Source of the DNA: Mucilaginibacter psychrotolerans | Lineage (GTDB): Bacteria; Bacteroidota; Bacteroidia; Sphingobacteriales; Sphingobacteriaceae | Direction of reading: 5' to 3' | Assembly: GCF_004519315.1 (NCBI RefSeq) | Contig: NZ_SOZE01000003.1 | Location: 186,001 to 250,000 of the forward strand | DNA: 64,000 nucleotides | Shown here: one piece after another, positions 59,514 to 64,000 of the stretch | Layout: every line of letters starts with the position of its first letter | Position numbering within the stretch: the first letter of the stretch is position 1 | Made by a program: the position numbers and the translations under genes | Notes under the pieces: model-generated | Databases searched by the model: none | Told to the model about the DNA's origin: nothing | Seen by the model: the letters and a program-made list of their open reading frames with translations, nothing else

Positions 59514-62500
59514 CTAAGCCACCGGCAAGTGTATGGTAAACTCAGTGTACTCCCCTTCCTTGCTGGTCATGTCCATTTTGCCGCGATGGCCTTTTACGAT
59601 GATATCATAGCTTAGTGATAAACCCAGCCCTGTACCTTCGCCGGTTGGCTTGGTGGTGAAAAAGGGCTGCATAATTTTCTCCCGGATGGCTTCTGGGATA
59701 CCGTTACCATTGTCTTTGATATAAATGCGTATCTCGCTTTTGCCTTTTGGGGGCGTAAATAAACTTGTGGATACCTCTACCAATGGCTTGTATTGTTGAC
59801 CCGCCGATTTACGTTTTTGCTGCACGGCATAAAACGCATTGTTGAACAGGTTGAGCATCACTCTACCCATATCCTGCGGGATAACGTTGATTTTTGGCAA
59901 GTCGGGATCCAAATCCAGCACCATTTCGGAGTTGAAATTTTTGTCTTTGGCGCGCAAGCCGTGATAACTCAACCTCAGGTATTCATCTACCAGGGCGTTC
60001 ATATCGGTATCGTGCTTCTCGCCCGAGTTGTTGCGGCTGTGCTGTAGCATGTTCTTTACAATGCCATCGGCACGTTTGCCATGGTGAATTATTTTCTCCA
60101 GGTTCAGCACGATGTCATCTGCAAGGGAAATAGCTTCTTTTTTAGTGCCGCTGCGCAGCTCCTGCTTCATTTCTACGGCAAGCTCTATGCTCACTTCGCT
60201 AAAATTGTTTACAAAGTTTAGCGGGTTCTGTATCTCGTGCGCAATACCTGCGGTAAGTTCACCAAGCGAGGCAAGCTTTTCGCTCTGTATCAGTTGTTGC
60301 TGGGTGGATTTCAATTCATTCACCGTATTTGATAAAATATCGCGTTGGGCGGTTAGTTCCAGTTGTTGCTCGCTTAGCCCCTTGTTTGCCTCCTGCAATT
60401 CGTCTGTGCGCTCGGCAATCTTCTCTTCCAGCAACTGGTTTTCGAAAACCAGTTGTTTTGAGCGGTATTGTACATAATAGTAGATAAGCGTTATGAAAAC
60501 GAGTGCCCAAATTATCCAGGCCCACCAGCTAAACCACCATGGCGGGTTCATCACCACTACCAAACTGTCGCCTTTTTCCTCCCAAACGCCCGAACTGTTG
60601 GCGGCTTTTACCTTAAAAGTATAGGTGCCTGCCGGCAAATTATTATACGTTATACTGCGGTTGGTACCGGCCATTATCCATTGCTTATCGTACCCTTCCA
60701 GCATGTAAGCGTAAGTATTGCCGGCGGGGTTCTCGAATTGCAGGCCCACGTAGTTGAAAGTAACACTATTTTCGCTATGCGAAATCTCCAGCTTATCTAA
60801 GCCGAACCTTAGTGATTGCCTAGCCAGACTATCATTTGCACCGGGCGCATTGTAGCGGATGCTCTCGATATGTACGATAGGCAGATACTCGTCATCATCA
60901 AGGTCTTTAGGGTTGAACAAGGCTAATCCATTATAGGTAGCCAATGCAAAACGGCCATCAGCCAGGTTTAATGCCCCAAAATCTGCGGGTGTAGCACCGG
61001 GTACTAAATCGTCAATCTTAAAACTCCTGAGCGCCATCGTTTTCGGGTCGAGCCGGTTGAGCCCGCGGTCTGTAGCAATCCATATACGCCCCAACGAATC
61101 TTCTTTGATACCGATAATGCCATTGTACAGCAAACCCGAACGCTCGTTTAGCTGGCGGGTATAAACGCCGTTAACGCGATTGAATTGAAAGAGGCCCAAC
61201 TGATAAGTACCTACCCAAAACCTGCCCGCCCTATCTTCGAAGATAGAGGACACACAAGTGAGTTTTTTGTTTTTTTCGTTGAGGTACGAAAAAAACTTCC
61301 CCGTTTTACGATCGAACCGGTTTAAGCCGCCTCCGTTGGTGCCAACCCAAAGGGTGTTTTGCATGTCTTCATAAATACTGATTACGCGCTGGTCATCGAG
61401 CGCCCCGTCGTTCTTAGTGAAAGGATTGCCATAAACCGAGTGATACGGATACCGGGTAAACTTTTTAGTAGCCGGGTCAAAGGCGCATATGCCGCGCCCT
61501 TCACCTTCATCTACACCTATCCAAATGGTGCCTGTATGGTCTTTATAAAGCGCCGCTGTATAATTACCCGGGATGCTGGTGATATCGGCGGGATTGTTAC
61601 GGTAAGTAGTTTTTGCGCCAGTGGCGACATTGTACACCACAAAACCGTTGGTAGTAGCCAGATAGAAGATGTTGTCATCTGACAAAGCACGATTGAGGTT
61701 TTGCCCAGCCGGCGCGTTATAAAATTTGCTGAAACGCCCGGATGCCATATCCCAGCTATATAAACCGTTAATCTTCTGTATAACCGTACGTGAAGCTGTA
61801 GACGAAACTACATACGCGGTACCGCCGGGATAGCTGCTGAACTTATCGTTGCTCTGCGTAACCAATTCAAAGGCGCTTTTTGTTTTGCTTAGCTTACTTA
61901 CGCCACGATGGAATAAACCAAACCACAGGATATTGCTGTTATCGATTAGTTTTTGGGTTATATTGTTGTTTTGCAGTGCACCCGGCTGGTTGGGCTGCCT
62001 AGCGTAATATTGATAACGGGCAGTTTCCGGGTCGAAATACAGGAGGCCTTTTTGCGGGGATATCCAAAATTTGCCGTTCTTATCTTCTACTATGGCATTC
62101 AAAGCCGTTACTGCGGTATCTTTTACCAGGTAATTGGTGAATGTGCCCGTTTTGCGGTCTAGTTTAGAGAGGCTTTTCTCGGCTGTAAACCATAAACGTT
62201 GCTTCTTATCTTCGTAAATAGAATATATAGCGGCATCGTAAACGCTATCGAGGTTTTTAGAGGGTCGGTATTCTTTTGTGATTTTGCCCGTTTTGGTATC
62301 GAAACTGGCCACCCGCAAATCCGCGTTATTGCCATGGAAAACGTTTAGCCAAAATATGCCGGGTTGTGACGGTGCCTCGTACACGGGATTTACGCCGATG
62401 AATTTAGCCGTATCTGTACTAACCAGGTAACCCTTAAACGGCTTGCCCGGCCCAACGTAATTATACAGCCCATTTTCTGTGCCTATCCATATCTTACCAT

Positions 62501-63059
62501 CAATGGTTTTTTTCAGGTCCATGATGATTTTGGCATTGATATAATTGCTGCCCTTCTGATTATCGCCAAAAAATTCATATTTTTTAGTAGCGGGGTCGAA
62601 TTTGAACAACTTGATGCCATTATCGCTTGCACGACCCCAAACGTTTCCTTGGTTGTCTATCAAACTTACAACCACGTATTGCACGTTTGGGTTGGGTGGC
62701 AAAGCAAACTGGTCGAAACTGTCTTTAGCGCTGTTGTATTTAAAAAGCCCGTTGCCCTGTACGCCAACCCAAAGGCTTTTATCATCTCCCTGAATAATAC
62801 TGGTTACGCTGGTTACCGATTTGGTGTTGATTTTATCGCTGCCGAGGTTATAAACCTTACAGTTATAGCCATCGTACCGCACCAGGCCATTTTGTGTAGA
62901 GAGCCACATGTAACCCTCACTATCCTGCAGCAGGGTACGTACGTATGATTCGGGCAGGCCTTTGTTGATATCCAGGTTATCGAAATAAACGTGAGTTGTT
63001 TGCGCTTGGCTATAAAAACCGGCAACAAGCAGCAAGGCCAGCAGTAAAATCCTCTTCAT
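59514..63059 (-). CDS. Two-component beta-propeller sensor histidine kinase (1181 aa)
   Basis: Signal peptide ([19 protein letters not shown]), two seven-bladed Reg_prop propellers (about 25-730, repeated IWIGTxxGLxR units), a Y_Y_Y domain (about 745-810, [18 protein letters not shown]), one membrane helix (about 815-838), a coiled coil ([21 protein letters not shown]), HisKA with His941 ([17 protein letters not shown]) and HATPase_c ([18 protein letters not shown]). Unlike hybrid polysaccharide sensors it ends after the ATPase domain, so it needs a separate regulator, and none is adjacent. Ligand unknown; related proteins sense glycans in the periplasm. Confidence 0.94.
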   Translation of the reverse strand: MKRILLLALLLVAGFYSQAQTTHVYFDNLDINKGLPESYVRTLLQDSEGYMWLSTQNGLVRYDGYNCKVYNLGSDKINTKSVTSVTSIIQGDDKSLWVGVQGNGLFKYNSAKDSFDQFALPPNPNVQYVVVSLIDNQGNVWGRASDNGIKLFKFDPATKKYEFFGDNQKGSNYINAKIIMDLKKTIDGKIWIGTENGLYNYVGPGKPFKGYLVSTDTAKFIGVNPVYEAPSQPGIFWLNVFHGNNADLRVASFDTKTGKITKEYRPSKNLDSVYDAAIYSIYEDKKQRLWFTAEKSLSKLDRKTGTFTNYLVKDTAVTALNAIVEDKNGKFWISPQKGLLYFDPETARYQYYARQPNQPGALQNNNITQKLIDNSNILWFGLFHRGVSKLSKTKSAFELVTQSNDKFSSYPGGTAYVVSSTASRTVIQKINGLYSWDMASGRFSKFYNAPAGQNLNRALSDDNIFYLATTNGFVVYNVATGAKTTYRNNPADITSIPGNYTAALYKDHTGTIWIGVDEGEGRGICAFDPATKKFTRYPYHSVYGNPFTKNDGALDDQRVISIYEDMQNTLWVGTNGGGLNRFDRKTGKFFSYLNEKNKKLTCVSSIFEDRAGRFWVGTYQLGLFQFNRVNGVYTRQLNERSGLLYNGIIGIKEDSLGRIWIATDRGLNRLDPKTMALRSFKIDDLVPGATPADFGALNLADGRFALATYNGLALFNPKDLDDDEYLPIVHIESIRYNAPGANDSLARQSLRFGLDKLEISHSENSVTFNYVGLQFENPAGNTYAYMLEGYDKQWIMAGTNRSITYNNLPAGTYTFKVKAANSSGVWEEKGDSLVVVMNPPWWFSWWAWIIWALVFITLIYYYVQYRSKQLVFENQLLEEKIAERTDELQEANKGLSEQQLELTAQRDILSNTVNELKSTQQQLIQSEKLASLGELTAGIAHEIQNPLNFVNNFSEVSIELAVEMKQELRSGTKKEAISLADDIVLNLEKIIHHGKRADGIVKNMLQHSRNNSGEKHDTDMNALVDEYLRLSYHGLRAKDKNFNSEMVLDLDPDLPKINVIPQDMGRVMLNLFNNAFYAVQQKRKSAGQQYKPLVEVSTSLFTPPKGKSEIRIYIKDNGNGIPEAIREKIMQPFFTTKPTGEGTGLGLSLSYDIIVKGHRGKMDMTSKEGEYTEFTIHLPVA

Positions 63060-63305
63060 GGGGCGGGAACGGTTTAATTAATTGTTCAAATAACAACTTT
63101 ATATGTTAAATATCAAATATCGGCGGCTTAATAAACGCTGCCGCAACCTTTATTTTTCTAATTTATCAAAAAGCAAACTTAAGCGGGCAAAGCTGCAAAC
63201 ATTTAATATCTTAGCCCTTAAAAGTATTTAACGGATTCTGATAAGGCCGTGAATGCACACCTTAGCAAGTAAACAGCTAATAGCTATTGTAAATCAGCAT
63301 ACTGA

Positions 63306-64000
63306 ATGAAAAGCACACATCTAGCACATTGGGCAACCGATATAGCATACACCCTGGCAGGCATCCTGTTCTGCGGATTTGCCCTCAAAAGTTTTTTAAT
63401 ACCTAATGCATTTTTTGATGGCGGCGTAACCGGTATGAGCCTGTTGCTGCATGAGCTTTACCATTTCAACATCGCTGTAGTAATTGTATTGGCCAACATT
63501 CCCTTCATTATTATGGGAGCTTTCCAGGTGAATAAAATGTTTGCCGTAAAAACACTGGTGGCTATTATATTGCTTGGTTTATGCCTGCAGTTTGTACACT
63601 ACCCTGATAAAATAACATCAGACAAATTGCTGGTTTCGATATTCGGCGGGGTGTTTATGGGGATTGGCGTTGGTTTGGCTATACGTGGCGGCTGCGCACT
63701 GGATGGCATCGAGGTGTTGGCCCTATACACGGGCAAGCGCATCAGTTTCACCATCAGCGAAATTATCCTCGGTATCAATATCATCATCTTCCTGATCGCT
63801 GCTTTTGAACTCGGATTGCCGACCGCACTCTACTCCATCATGACGTATTACACGGCCTCAAAAACCATCAGTTTTGTAATAGAAGGTTTGGAGGAATATA
63901 CCGGCGTAACCATCATTTCCGGGCAAAGCGAATTGGTGAAAGAACGCCTGGTGATGGAGCTTGGCCGGGGTATTACCGTTTACAAAGGCGAACGCGGCTT
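63306..64000 (+). CDS. YitT family membrane protein, 3' end cut by window edge
   Basis: 231 codons visible from ATG 63306. Five membrane helices in the first 180 residues (IAYTLAGILFCGFALKSFLI, MSLLLHELYHFNIAVVIVLAN, TLVAIILLGLCLQFV, LLVSIFGGVFMGIGVGLAIRGG, IILGINIIIFLIAAFEL) and the start of the cytoplasmic DUF2179 domain (YTGVTIISGQSELVKERLVMEL). This is the DUF161-DUF2179 layout of YitT proteins; function unsettled. GGVTGMS and RGGCALDG are the family's glycine-rich motifs. Upstream, the 246-bp gap contains no recognised element. Confidence 0.92.
   Translation, partial: MKSTHLAHWATDIAYTLAGILFCGFALKSFLIPNAFFDGGVTGMSLLLHELYHFNIAVVIVLANIPFIIMGAFQVNKMFAVKTLVAIILLGLCLQFVHYPDKITSDKLLVSIFGGVFMGIGVGLAIRGGCALDGIEVLALYTGKRISFTISEIILGINIIIFLIAAFELGLPTALYSIMTYYTASKTISFVIEGLEEYTGVTIISGQSELVKERLVMELGRGITVYKGERG

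Overview
The window looks like chromosomal DNA of a Bacteroidota bacterium, most likely family Sphingobacteriaceae (Mucilaginibacter/Pedobacter-like). The basis is several TTG-N19/20-TAnnTTTG promoters, a DUF4251 lipoprotein, a beta-propeller (Y_Y_Y) hybrid-type sensor kinase, a TonB receptor with a CarboxypepD_reg-like front domain, double-FtsX permeases, weak Shine-Dalgarno sites and wordy degenerate intergenic repeats. The genus is inferred; no rRNA or tRNA gene was seen. No transposase, prophage or CRISPR array was recognised.

Layout. 1-13.5 kb (minus): a periplasmic adaptor, one ABC ATPase and five tandem FtsX/MacB-like permeases (the last cut by the window edge), separated by repeat-filled gaps. 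13.8-16.6 kb (plus, divergent): a sigma-54 response regulator and its kinase, with a near-consensus -24/-12 element and a palindrome in the shared intergenic region; they probably control the exporter. 16.6-19.3 kb: a repeat-invaded flavin reductase, then an AT-rich DUF262/DUF1524 (GmrSD-like) defence-type gene followed by a perfect 26-bp inverted repeat. 19.3-31 kb: htpG, small exported proteins, a Tat-exported TIM-barrel protein, a frameshifted AbiEii-type toxin with a DUF6922 partner, rpmA/rplU, a dicarboxylate symporter, an ECF sigma factor with a membrane partner, a GNAT enzyme, and an APS kinase/sulfotransferase pair. 31-41 kb: dinB, a 2H phosphoesterase, a cyclophilin, a TonB receptor, a gene-poor 1.2-kb stretch ending in a structured RNA candidate, and an L-fucose oxidation operon (dehydrogenase, lactonase, mutarotase). 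41-46.5 kb: NlpC/P60 lipoprotein, TIM-barrel protein, msrA, RNase P RNA and a second, orphan sigma-54 regulator.

46.6-53 kb holds the most interesting unit: a TlpA-like thioredoxin, a small Cys-containing exported protein, then a tightly packed operon with two consecutive pairs of MbnP-like lipoprotein plus MbnH/MauG-like di-haem protein, an outer-membrane barrel with a CDICGCG N-terminus, and a His/Met-rich lipoprotein. It looks like a cell-envelope copper-handling system; the duplicated pairs suggest an unusual post-translational modification pathway. Its last gene converges on a GDPD-like/alkaline phosphatase fusion, and one perfect 23-bp inverted repeat supplies the last codons, stop and terminator of both.

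55-64 kb: an AAA ATPase, a zinc-ribbon membrane protein, a PVC-type dehydrogenase/cytochrome c, a 1181-residue propeller kinase and the start of a YitT-family membrane protein.
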